Shown here in pieces: positions 10,491 to 22,700 of a stretch of DNA of 46,586 bases. Numbering within the stretch: the stretch's first letter is position 1; each line of letters begins with the position of its first letter. The stretch is taken from NCBI RefSeq assembly GCF_015354405.1, contig NZ_JADKYP010000051.1, positions 1 through 46,586 of the forward strand, in the 5' to 3' direction. The position numbers were made by a program, and so were the translations under genes. The notes under the pieces are model-generated. The model was not told where the DNA came from. It did no database searches and was given only the letters and a program-made list of their open reading frames with translations. This stretch comes from Nocardia sp. BSTN01 (GTDB lineage: Bacteria > Actinomycetota > Actinomycetes > Mycobacteriales > Mycobacteriaceae).

Positions 10491-10686
10491 CCTGGCCCGA
10501 CGGTCCACGCGGGCGGTCGACGCGGCGCGTCGGGGCGCCGTGACCACCGCTTCCGCGCCCGGACGAATATCCGCCCACAGCAACGCGGGCGTCGTTCGTC
10601 GCGCTTGAAGAAATTCGGGGCCGCATATTTCGACCTGCTTCACGCATTACGGCGAACGTCGTTTCGGAGAACGGTCCGGCGTCTTA

Positions 10687-10703
10687 TTACTGCGTCGAAG
10701 TAA
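10687..10703. promoter_or_regulatory. Inverted repeat upstream of the synthetase
   Basis: TTACT-N7-AGTAA, 21 bp before the GTG of the synthetase gene and just ahead of its GGAGGA ribosome binding site. It lies in an AT-richer stretch and could be an operator or part of the start-site region. Confidence 0.3.
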
Positions 10704-10723
10704 AGAGATCCGATGGAGGACCG

Positions 10724-13700
10724 GTGACCCAATTCAAAAGCAACTTCGGCGGCGATCGACAGGCACCGAAGTCACCGCGGATCGGCACCACGCCACTCGG
10801 CGGTCACCAGGCATCCGGTACCGGAACACACGCACACGGCTCGGGACACGTATTCCCGCGCCCGGCCCCGGACGGCGTATTCAAGCTGACCGCGGCGCAG
10901 CGCGGAATATGGTTCGCCCAGCACCTCGCGGGGGAGTCCCCGATTTCGGTGGCGCAATACGTCGAAATCGTCGGCGAATTGGATACCGACCTGCTCGTCG
11001 AAGCCTGCCGCACCGCGAGCATCGAATTCGGATCCGGGCATCTGCACGTGATCGAGGTCGACGGCGAACCCTGCCAGTACGTCGACCACTTCCGCGGCGC
11101 CCCGGTCTCGGTGGTGGATCTGCGCCGCCACGCCGACCCGGTGGCCACCGCCCACCGGCTGATGACCGAGGACTACGCGGCACCGCTGGATCTGCTGCAC
11201 GACCACCTCATGGTCTGCGTCGTCTACCAGGTCGCAGACGACCACTACCTGTGGTATCAGCGCGCCCACCACATCGCCCTCGACGGCTTCGCCGCGGTGA
11301 CCATGCTGCAGCGCATCACCGAGCTGTACAACGCGTGGCTGCGCGGTGAGGAGCCCAGCGCGGCCGCGGCGAAGGATCTGGCCGACATCACCGAACAGGA
11401 CCTGGCCTACCGCGGGTCGACGCGCTTCGACAACGACCGCAACTACTGGACCGAACATCTCGCCGGCGCCCCGCCGGTGGTGAGCCTGGCCGGACGCGTC
11501 GGCAAACCGACCATCCACCCGGCGCTGGTCAGCGAAGCGCTCGCCCCCGAGACCGCCGCACTGCTGGATGCCGTGGTCGCCGAACGCAGCACCAGCGTGA
11601 CACCGATCGTGGTCGCCGCCTTCGCCGCCTATCTGGCCCGCATGACCGGCAGCACGGAGGTGCTGCTGAGCCTGCCGGTGTCGGGCCGGCATTCGGCGAT
11701 GCTGCGCCGATCCGGCGGCATGGTCGCCAACGTGGTGCCGCTGCGCGTGCGGGTCGGTTCCCGCAGTGTCGGCGAACTGATCGACGCGGTGCAGGGCGAG
11801 CTGACCAGCGCGCTGCGCCGCCAGCGCTACCGGCAGGAAGACATCTTCCGCGATATGGGCATCGCCCGCGACGAGACCGCCTCGTTCGGACCCGCCGTGA
11901 ACCTGATGATGATCGACAACGACGTCGTCCTCGGCGACACCACCGGCCACTTGCACGTGCTCACCTCCGGGCCCACCGCCGATCTGTTCGTCAACATCTA
12001 TCCCGGCGCCGGCCGCGAGAGCACCCACATCGATTTCCAGGGCAACCCGAACATCTACCGCCCCGACGAACTCGCCCGCCACCACGGCCGTTTCCTGATG
12101 TTCCTGCACGAATTCCTCGCCCGCGGAACCGATCACCGCATCGACCGGCTGCCGCTGCTCGCACCGGCCGAACAGCAGCGGCTGCTGCCCGTGCGCGGCG
12201 ACGACGCGGTCGCGCCGCGGCTGCTGCCCGACATCCTCGCCGACAGCGCCTACCGCCACCCCGCCTCCGACGCGATCGCCACGCCCGAGACCACACTGAC
12301 CTACGGTGAGCTCGACACCCGATCCTCCCAGCTGGCCCGGCAACTGATCGCGCACGGCTGCGGGCCCGGCACCACCGTCGCGATCATGCTGCGCCGCTCG
12401 GTCGACTCGATCGTCGCCGCCTGGGCCGTCGCCAAATCCGGTGCCGCGATCGTGCAGGTGGACCCCGAATATCCGGCCAAACGCATCGAGCACATGATCG
12501 CCGACAGCGGCGCCGGTGCCGGCATCACCGTCGACGCCTACCGCGGCCGGCTGCCGCACACCGTGACCGCGGTCGTGCTCGACGATCGCGGCACCGCCGC
12601 CGCCTGCCACAACACCACCGGCGCCCCGATCGGCGACAGCGAACGCCTGCGCCCGCTGCGCCCCGACGACCTCGCCTACATCACCTACACCTCCGGATCC
12701 ACCGGCATCCCCAAAGGGGTGCAGGTCACCCATGCGGGTTTGGCGAACCTGATCGCCGACCGCAGCGACGTCTGCGCTGTGGACGCCACCGCGCGGGTGT
12801 CGTATGCGCTGTCGCCGAGTTTCGACGCCTCCCTGGAACAGTTCCTGGTGTGCTTCGCCAACGGCGCGACCCTGCTGGTCGTCCCGCCGGAGGTGATCGG
12901 CGGCGACGAGTTGACCGAACTGCTCGCCGCCCAGCACGTCACCCACCTCACCCTCACCCCGGCGATGCTGGCGACCGTGGATCCGCGGCAGTTGAGCGAG
13001 CTGCGGGTGGTCGTGGTCGGCGGTGACGTGTGCCCGCCGCACGTGATCGAACGCTGGACCCACACCGCGGTGATGTTCAACGAGTACGGGCCCACCGAAA
13101 CCACCGTCACCGCCGCCAGCGCCGCCATCACACCCGGCGGTGATCTGACCGTCGGCGGCCCCATCCGCGGAGTGTCGGCGATGGTGCTCGACCGCTGCCT
13201 GCAAGCGGTGCCGGCCGGGACCGCGGGCGAACTGTATCTGGCCGGGCCCGGCGTGGCACGCGGCTACAGTCACCGGTTCGCCGAAACCGCGGCCCGTTTC
13301 GTCGCCGACCCGCACGGCGGGCCCGGAGCCCGCATGTACCGCACCGGCGATATGGCGCGCTGGATCGGCGACGGACCCGTCCCCGAACTGGAGTTGCTGG
13401 GCCGCACCGACTTTCAGGTCAAGATCCGCGGCTACCGCATCGAACCCGGCGAAATCGACGCCGCGCTCGCCGCCCACGCCGACGTCGACATCTCCGTCAC
13501 CGTGCCGGTGCGCAACAACGCCGACGCCACCGTGCTGGCCTCCTATGTGGTGCCGGTGCGCGGCCGCCACATCGACCCGCTGGAACTGCAACGATTCGCC
13601 CGCGACACGCTGCCGCCGCATCTGGTGCCCGCGGTGATCATGGCGTTGGACACGCTGCCGGTGAACGCGTTCGGCAAACTCGACCGCGCCGCACTGCCCG

Positions 13701-16700
13701 CCCCCGCCTTCGGCGCCGCACCGGCCGGCCGGGCACCGTCCACACCGCGCGAACAGCGCGTGGCGGATCTGTTCGCCGACATCCTGGACCTGGCGACCGT
13801 CGGCGCCGACGACAGCTTCTTCGCCCTCGGCGGCGACAGCATCCTGTCCATCCAGCTGGTGGCGCGAGCCAAGGCCGAGGGATTGAGCTTCTCCACCCAG
13901 GACGTGTTCGAACACAAGACGGTGGCCGGTCTGGCCGCGGTCGCCACCGACGCCGGCGGCGGCCCGCAACTGGCCGAACTGCCCGGCGGCGCGGTCGGAC
14001 CCATGCCGCTGACCCCGATCATGTACGCGATGCTCGACCGCGGCCGATACCACCGATTCGCGCAGGCCACCCTCATCGAACTGCCCGGCCACGTCGACGA
14101 CACCGACCTGGTGACAGCACTGGCGGCGGTACTGCAGCGCCACGACATGCTGCGCGCGGTCCTGCGCGATACCGGCTCGGGCCACCCGTCGGTCGAGGTG
14201 GCCGCGCCCGGCACGATCGACGCCGCCGCACTGTTCGAATCGGTGCGGTTGCCGCACCGCGACGCCACCGAGGTCGACGCCCGGTTGCAGGCGGCCGCCG
14301 ACCGCCTCGATCCCACCGCCGGTGTGCTGGTGCACCTGGTGCGGATGAGCGACGACACCACCGGCCCCGACCTGATGTGGGTGGTGATCCACCACCTCGC
14401 GGTCGACGCGGTGTCGTGGCGGATCGTGCTCGCCGATCTCGCCGGGGCGTGGCAGCAGATCAGCTCCGGCACCGAACCCGTCTTCGGTGCCGCCACCACC
14501 TCGGTGCGGCGCTGGAGCCACGGACTCACCGAACAGGCCGCGAGCCGCCGCGCCGGCGAACTCGAACTGTGGAAGAGCATCCTCGCGCCGGGGGAGACGC
14601 TGCTCGGGTCGAGACATCTGGATCCGGCACGCGACACCGCGGCCACCGCGGGCCGCGTCGAGGTACACGTACCCGCCGACGTGTCCGAAGCGGTGCTCAC
14701 CACCGTCCCGGCCCGCTTCCACGGCACCCCCAACGATCCGCTGCTGGCGGCGCTGGCGCTGGCGCTGCGACAGTGGCGTCACCGCCGCGGCGTCGACACC
14801 GGCACCGAACTGATCTCGCTGGAAGGACACGGCCGCGAGGAACACGCCGTGCCCGGCGCCGACCTCAGCTCCACCGTCGGCTGGTTCACCTCCCGCTTCC
14901 CGGTGCGCCTGGACCTGCGCGGCGTCGACACCGACGACGCGTTCGCCGGCGGCGCCGCCGCGGGAACGGCGATCGTGCGAGCCAAGGAACAGTTGCGCGC
15001 GATCCCCGACAACGGCATCGGCTACGGCATGCTGCGCTGCCTCGACCCCGACGCCGGCACCGAACTGGCGGCCACGCCCGAACCGCAGATCGCGTTCAAC
15101 TACCTCGGCCGCGTCGGCGTGCACGAACAGTCCGGGCCGTGGACACCGACCACCGAATTCACCTCCCTCACCGCGACCGGCGACCCGGCGATGGCACTGC
15201 CTGCCGTCCTGGATGTCAACGCGATCGCCGAACCCGGCCCCGACGGTCTCGAACTCGACGCCACCTGGGAATTCGCCACCGACGTGCTGAACACCGCCGA
15301 CGTGGAGGAACTGGCCGGACTGTGGGTGCGGGCGCTGCGCGGGCTCGCCACCCACGCCCGCACCGACACCGCCGGCGGATTCACCCCCTCGGATTTCCCG
15401 CTCGTCGACCTCACCCAGGACGAGATCGACCGCTGGCAGCTGGAATATCCGACCATGACCGACGTCTGGCCACTCACCGCACTGCAGTCCGGTCTGCTGT
15501 TCCACGCCGTCTACGACACCGACCGCGCCGACGGCTACACCGTGCAGGCCACACTCACCCTCGACGGTCAGGTCGACACCGCCCGGATGCGGGCCGCGGC
15601 ACAGACCGTGATCGACCGCCACGACAGCCTGCGCACCGCCTTCGTCGAATCCGCCGCCGGGCCCCGCCAGATCGTGATGAGCGGCGTGCGCGCCGACTGG
15701 CACGACAGCGACCTCACCGACATCGCCGATGCCGGGGAACGCGCCCGCGAACGCCGCCGCATCACCGACGCCGCGTCCGCACCGTTCGACCCCGCCCGCC
15801 CGCCGCTGCTGCGGTTCCACCTGATCCGCACCGGCACGAGCCGATTCGAACTGCTGCTCACCAACCATCACATCGTGCTCGACGGCTGGTCGATGCCGCT
15901 GCTGATCCACGAACTGCTCACCCTCTACGCCGGAGACGGCGATGCGGCCGCCCTGCCACCGGCCGGCACCTACCGCGACTACCTGCACTGGCTGCACAGC
16001 CAGGACCGCGCCGCCGCGATCACCGCCTGGCAGAACATGCTCGCCGGCATCGAGAGCCCGACCCTGGTCACCGGGCGCCCGGACCGGACCGTGCCCGCCG
16101 ACAACGCCGAGGTCAGCCGCAACCTGTCCGCCGAGACCACCGCCGCGATCACCGACCTGTCGCGCGCCTACGGTGTCACCGCCAACACCACCGTGCAGGT
16201 GGCGTGGGCGCTGCTGCTCACCACCCTGACCGGCCGCGCCGACATCGTATTCGGCAACACCGTCTCCGACCGGCCGCCCCAGCTGCCGGGAGTCGAGCGC
16301 ATGGTGGGGCTGTTCATCAACACCCTGCCCGTGCGGATCCGGCTCGAACCCGCCGAAACGGTCGCCGACCTGCTGACCCGGGTGCAGTCCGAACAGGCCG
16401 CCATCCTCGATCACCGGCATCTCGGGCTGGCCGAACTGCAACGCGCCACCGGTTTCGCCGACATGTTCGACACGGTGACCGTCCTCGAGTCCTATCCGCT
16501 CGATCGCGAACAGCTGGGCCACAGTCTGCGCGACGCCGGGCTGCGGTTCGTCGACGTCGACGCCCACGACGCCACCCCGTACCCGCTGAGCCTGCAGGTG
16601 ACCCCGCCGCGACCAGGCCGCGACAGCGACCCCGACTCGGCCACCCACACCGTGATGCTGCGCTTCTCCTGCGACCGGCTCGACACCGACACCGCCCGCA

Positions 16701-19700
16701 CCCTGCTCGACCGCTACGAACAGATTCTCGACCAGATCACCGCCGACCCCACCGCGACCGTCGCCACGATCACCCCCGGCTCGAATACCGAAGCGGCCGA
16801 ACCGATTCCGGTGCGCAGCGCACCGGCCGGGCGCACCCTGCGCGACATCCTCGCCGACACCGCCCGCGCGCACCCGGACGCGGTGGCCGTGCGGGCCGGG
16901 ACCACCACCCTCACCTATCGCGAACTCGCCGCGCGGTCCCATCGGCTCGCGCAGCGGCTGCTCGCCCGCGGCGCACGACCGGAAACCGTTGTCGCCGTGG
17001 TCGTTCCGCGATCGATCGAGCTGGCGGTCGCGATCTGGGCGGTCGCCGAAACCGGGGCGGCGTTCCTGCCGCTGGATCCGGGCAACCCCGGCGAACGCCT
17101 CGCCGAACTGCTCGCCGACTCGCGCACCGCCCTCGGAGTCACCACCCGCGCCCTCGCACACCGGCTCCCCGGCACCGTCGACTGGGCCCACGCCGACACC
17201 GACCCGACCGCCGAACCCGACACCACCACCGTGCACGAGGTGCGCCTCGACCACGCCGCCTACCTGATCTACACCTCCGGATCGACCGGCACCCCCAAAG
17301 CCGTGCACCTGACCCACCGCGGCCTCGCCGGACTGGCCGCCGCACACGCCGACGCCTTCGGTGTCGACACCACCTCGACCGTGTTGCAGGTCGCCTCACC
17401 GGGATTCGACGCCTGCCTGTCGGAACTGCTGCTCGCCCACGGACACGGCGCCTGCCTCGTGATCGCACCGCCCGACGTCTACGGCGGCGCCGCACTCGAA
17501 GACCTGCTGCACACATATGGGGTGACCCATGCCATCATCACCCCGTCGGTGCTCGACACGATGGATCCCGCGCACGTGCCGGCCCTGACCACGATCGCGG
17601 TCGTCGGGGAGGCCACCGGCAGCGACCTCGTCGCCCGCTGGGCGCCCGGGCGGCGGCTGATGAACCACTACGGCCCCACCGAAACCACCGTGTGGGCCAC
17701 CGGATCCGACGCACTGGCCCCCGGCGAACCCGTCACCATCGGCACCCCGATCCACGGACTGTCGGTCACCGTGCGCGACATGTGGCTGCGACCGGTCCCC
17801 GCCGGCATGGCCGGCGAACTGTACGTGCGCGGCCCCGCCCTGGCCCGCGGCTACCTCGACCGCCCCGCCACCACCGCCGCCCGCTTCGTCGCCGACCCGG
17901 AATCGCCTCGCGGACAACGCCTCTACCGCACCGGCGACAGCGTGCGCTGGCTGCACACCCCGCACGGACCGCACCTGCAATACCTCGGCCGCAGCGACCA
18001 GCAGGTCAAGATCCACGGCCTGCGCATCGAACCGGGGGAGATCGACGCCCGGCTGACCCGCCACGACACCGTGGCCGCCGCCGCCACCGTCGACCGCCCC
18101 GGACCCGCCGGCGAACCCGTGCTGGTGTCCTATGTCGTCGCCGCACTCGGCGCCACCCTCGACCCCGCCGCGCTACACGCCGACCTCGAACGCGAACTGG
18201 CCCACTACATGAACCCGGCCGCCATCGTGGAACTGGAGCAGATGCCGCGCACGGCGGTCGGCAAGATCGACCGCAAAGCGTTGCGCGCCCTCGACTTCCG
18301 GACCGACGAGGCCGCCGGCCGGGCACCGGCCACCGCCGAGGAACAACTCGTGGCGAAACTGTTCGCCGAAGTCCTGCACCGCGACACCGTGTACGCCGAC
18401 AGCAACTTCTTCACCCTCGGCGGCGACAGCATCGTGTCCATGCGCCTGGTGGCGTTGGCCCGCTCGGCCGGGCTCACCCTCACCCCCCGCGACGTCTTCG
18501 AAGCCAAAACCGTCGCCGCGCTCGCCGAACTGGTCCGCGACACCGCCACCACCGACCCGTCGCTCGCGCACGGGCCCGCCCACCGCGCCGAACACCGGCC
18601 CCCGCGCCCAGCGGACTTCCCGCTCGTCGACCTGACCGCCGCCGACGTCGAGCGGCTCGCCCACCGCTACCCGGAGCTGGCCGACGTGTGGCCGCTGTCG
18701 CCGATGCAAGCCGGAATCCGCTTCCACTCCACCTACAACCCCGGCGCCGGCGACAACTACACCGTCCACACCGCGATCGACTTCACCGGCACCGTCGACG
18801 CCGAACGGCTGCGCCACGCCGCCCAGGCCCTCGTCGACCGCCACGACATCCTGCGCGCCGCCTTCACCGACACCGGCGCCGGACCTTGCCAGATCGTGCT
18901 CGCCCACGCGCCCGTCCGCTTCCGGCACATCGACCTCACCGACACCGACCACACCGGTTACACCGACCTGGACCGGGTGGCCGCCGACGACGCCGCCGAA
19001 GGGTTCGACCTGTCCGCGCCGCCGCTGATCCGGTTCACCCTGATCACCGTGCGCCCCGACACCTTCCGGCTGCTGGTCACCAACCACCACGTCATCCTCG
19101 ACGGCTGGTCCATGCCGCTGCTGATGAGCGAACTACTCGCCTCCTACGCCACCCCCGCCCACATCGACACCGCCGAACCCGCCCCCAGCTACCGCGACTA
19201 CCTGGGCTGGCTGCACCGCCAAGACCTCGCCGCCTCCACCGCCGCCTGGGCCCACGAATACGCCGACGTCGAATCACCCACCCGCGTCGCCCGCGCCGAC
19301 GCCGCCCACCGCGACACCTCCGCCGGCGAAATCGACACCCTGCTGCCCGCGCAACGCGTCGCCGACCTGCGCCGCGTCGCCGCCGACGCGGCCGTCACCG
19401 TCAACACCGCCGTCGCCGCGGCCTGGGCGCTGACCCTGCGCGAACTCACCGGCGACACCGACGTCGTCTTCGGATCCGCCGTCTCCGGCCGGCCCCCCGA
19501 ACTCCCGCAGGTCGACCGCACACTCGGCATGTTCCTCAACACCATCCCCGTGCGCGTCCCCCTGGACCCCACCCTGACCGTCGAACAACTGCTGACCCGC
19601 ATCCAGCAACACCAGACCCGCATGCTCGACCACCACCACATCGGACTGCCCGACATCCACCGCGCCGCCGGAATGACCGCCCTGTTCGACACCGCCGTCG

Positions 19701-22700
19701 CATTCCAATCCTTCCCCGTCGACCGGCCCGCGCTGCAGCACCTCGTCGACGCCGCCGGCCTGCGCATCGACGACATCGCCGGCGTCGACGCCACCCCGTA
19801 TCCGCTCAGCCTCGTCGTCGCCCCCGAACCCACCGACCCCCACACCGAACCGGCCGCCGCGGCCGGGCTGCGCATCACCCTGCGCTACCTCGACGACGAA
19901 TTCGACACCCACCGCGCCCGCTGGATCCTCGACCGATTCGTCACACTCCTGCACCGCATCGCCGACCACCCCGCCACCCACCTGGCCCGCCTCACCGCGA
20001 CCGACGACACCGCACCCGCCCACCCCGCCCGAGCCCACCAGCGGCCGCGCACCTTCGGCGACATCCTCACCGCCACCGCCGCCGCCCACCCCGACGCGGT
20101 CGCCGCCACCTGCGGCACCGACACCGCCACCTACCGCGACCTCGACCAGCGATCCAACCGGCTCGCGCGGCTGCTGCTGCGCCGCGGCCTCACCCCGCAC
20201 ACCGTGCTCGCCATCGCGCTGCCCCGCTCCCTGGACGCGGTCGTCACCGTGTGGGCCGCCGCGAAGACCGGCGCCGCGTTCGTGCCGATCGACCCCCGCC
20301 TGCCCGCCGACCGCATCGCCTTCCTGCTCGACGACTCCGGCGCCCCTCTCGGCATCACAGACACCGGCGGCATCCACCCCGACAGCGCCCGCCCGACCCA
20401 GCCCATCGACTGGCTCACCCTCGACGACCCCGACACCGTCCACGCCCTCGACACCGAATCCGCCGCACCGATCACCGACACCGAACGCGGCGCAGCACTC
20501 ACCCCCGACCACACCGCCTACCTCATCTACACCTCCGGATCCACCGGAACCCCCAAAGGCGTCCTGGTCACCCACCGCGGCCTCACCGACCTCGTCGACG
20601 CCCAGCAACGCCTCCTCGGCGTCACCGCCGACTCCGCCGTCCTGCAGGTCGCCTCACCGTCCTTCGACGCCTCGATCTTCGAACTGCTCATGGCCCACGG
20701 CACCGGCGGCCGCCTGGTCGTATCCCCACCCGACGTCTACGGCGGCCCCGACCTGGCGAAACTGATTCAATACGAACACATCTCACACGCCGTACTCACA
20801 CCGTCGGCGCTGGCCACCATCCCCGGCGACCGCTTCGACACCCTGCGCGTACTGGCCACCGCCGGCGAACCCGTCGGACCCGAACTCGTCGACCGGTGGG
20901 CACCCGGACGCACCATGGTCAACCTCTACGGACCTACCGAATCCACCATCTGGGCCACCGCCAGCGCACCACTGACCCCCGGCGCGCCGATCACCATCGG
21001 CACCCCCGCCGGCCCCGTCACCACCACCGTCCTCGACACCTGGCTGCGGCCCGTCCCGCACGGCGTCGCGGGGGAGCTGTACCTGCTCGGCCCCGGACTC
21101 GCCGACGGCTACAAAGACCGCACCGCACTGACCGCGACCCGCTTCGTCGCCTGCCCCTTCGGCGCACCCGGCACCCGCATGTACCGCACCGGCGACATCG
21201 TGCGCCGCACCGGCACCGGCGACCTGGAATTCGTGGGACGCAACGACTTCCAGGTCAAAGTCCGCGGCAACCGCATCGAACTCGCCGAAATCGACGCCGC
21301 CCTGGCCACCCACCCCGACGTCGCCTTCGCCGTCACCATCCCACGCACCGACGACGGCCGCCCCACCACCCTCGTCTCCTACGTGACACCCGCCCCCGGC
21401 GCCACACTCTCCGACACCGACCTGAAAACCACACTCGCCCAAGCACTTCCGCCCTACATGGTGCCCGCCGCCGTCATGATCCTCGACGAGGTGCCACTCA
21501 CCCCGACCGGCAAACTCGACCGCGACCGACTACCCCGGCCCCCCGAAACCACCCGCACCTTCCGCGCACCCACCACCTGGGCCGAAGACATCGTCGCCCA
21601 CGCCTACGAACAAGTCCTCGACACCGAACACGTCGGCGCCGACGACGACTTCTTCGCCCTCGGCGGCGACTCGCTCAGCGCCGCCCTCGTCGCCGCCCGC
21701 ATCGGCGCCGCCCTCGACGTGCGCATCCCCGTCCGCACCATCTTCGAAGAACCCACCGTCGCCGCCCTCGCCCGCGCCGCCCGCACCCTGCACGGCACCG
21801 CCCGCATCCCACTCACCGCCGCCGACCGCCCCGACCCCCTCCCACTGTCGCTGGCCCAGCAACGCATGTGGTTCCTCAACCGATTCGAACCCGACTCGGC
21901 CGCCTACAACATCCCCGTCATGCTGCACCTGTCCGGACGCCTCGACACCGACGCACTCAGCGCCGCCCTCGACGACGTCCTCACCCGCCACGAAGTGCTG
22001 CGCACCATCTACCCCGAAACCGACGGCGAACCCCGCCAGCTCATCCTCGACCGGGCACCGATCACCCTCGAAACCGGCCACCCCACCCACGACACCCTCC
22101 CACACCTGCTCACCGAATTCGTGCGCCGCGGCTTCGACGTCTCCACCCAGGTACCGTTGCGCGTCGCCCTGTACGACATCACCACCACCGACACCACCGG
22201 CCAATACATGCTGATCCTCGTCGTGCACCACATCGCCGGCGACGGACAATCCATGGGCCCGCTGGCCCGCGACGTCATGACCGCCTACGCCGCCCGCCAC
22301 ACCGGACAACCCCCACAGTGGCAGCCACTGCCCGTGCAATACGCCGACTTCGCGCTGTGGCAACGCCGAGTCCTCGGCGCCGCCGACGACCCCACCTCAC
22401 TGATGTCCACCCAGCTCGACTACTGGCGCACCACCCTCGACCGCGTCCCCGACCTGCTCGACCTGCCCACCGACCGGCCCCGGCCCACCGTCGCCACCCT
22501 CACCGGCGGCCGCGTCCCCCTCGACATCCCCGCACCCCTGCACCAGCAACTGCAGACACTGGCCCGCGACCACGGCACCTCCCTGTTCATGGTCGTCCAC
22601 GCCGCACTCGCCGTCCTGCTCGGACGCCTCGCCGACACCGACGACATCGTCATCGGCACCCCCGTCGCCGGACGCGGCGAACCCGGCCTCGACGACCTCG

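Larger units (their letters stand above)
9886..10723. other. Long intergenic region upstream of the peptide synthetase
   Basis: About 840 bp between divergent furA and the synthetase. No ORF here has convincing codon bias or a recognisable product. AT-rich islands stand out from the GC-rich background: 10207-10230, with AAAAA-TTAC-TTTTT flanked by two TTATC copies, and 10682-10708. Both look like promoter or regulator-binding DNA. One short ORF with a fair ribosome binding site (10302-10490) is listed separately. Confidence 0.5.

Noticed and set aside
10257-10643. 128-codon minus-strand ORF in the synthetase upstream region
   Set aside because: No ribosome binding site, no family resemblance, and it runs against an AT-rich promoter-like element; probably chance.
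10772-17347. A 2,191-codon open frame on the minus strand
   Set aside because: Antisense shadow of the synthetase, dominated by Gly, Val, Arg and Gln, without any recognisable motif or ribosome binding site.
18510-18640. Dual epimerisation/condensation function for C3
   Set aside because: The extra N-terminal HHxxxxGD motif of dual E/C domains is absent before C3.
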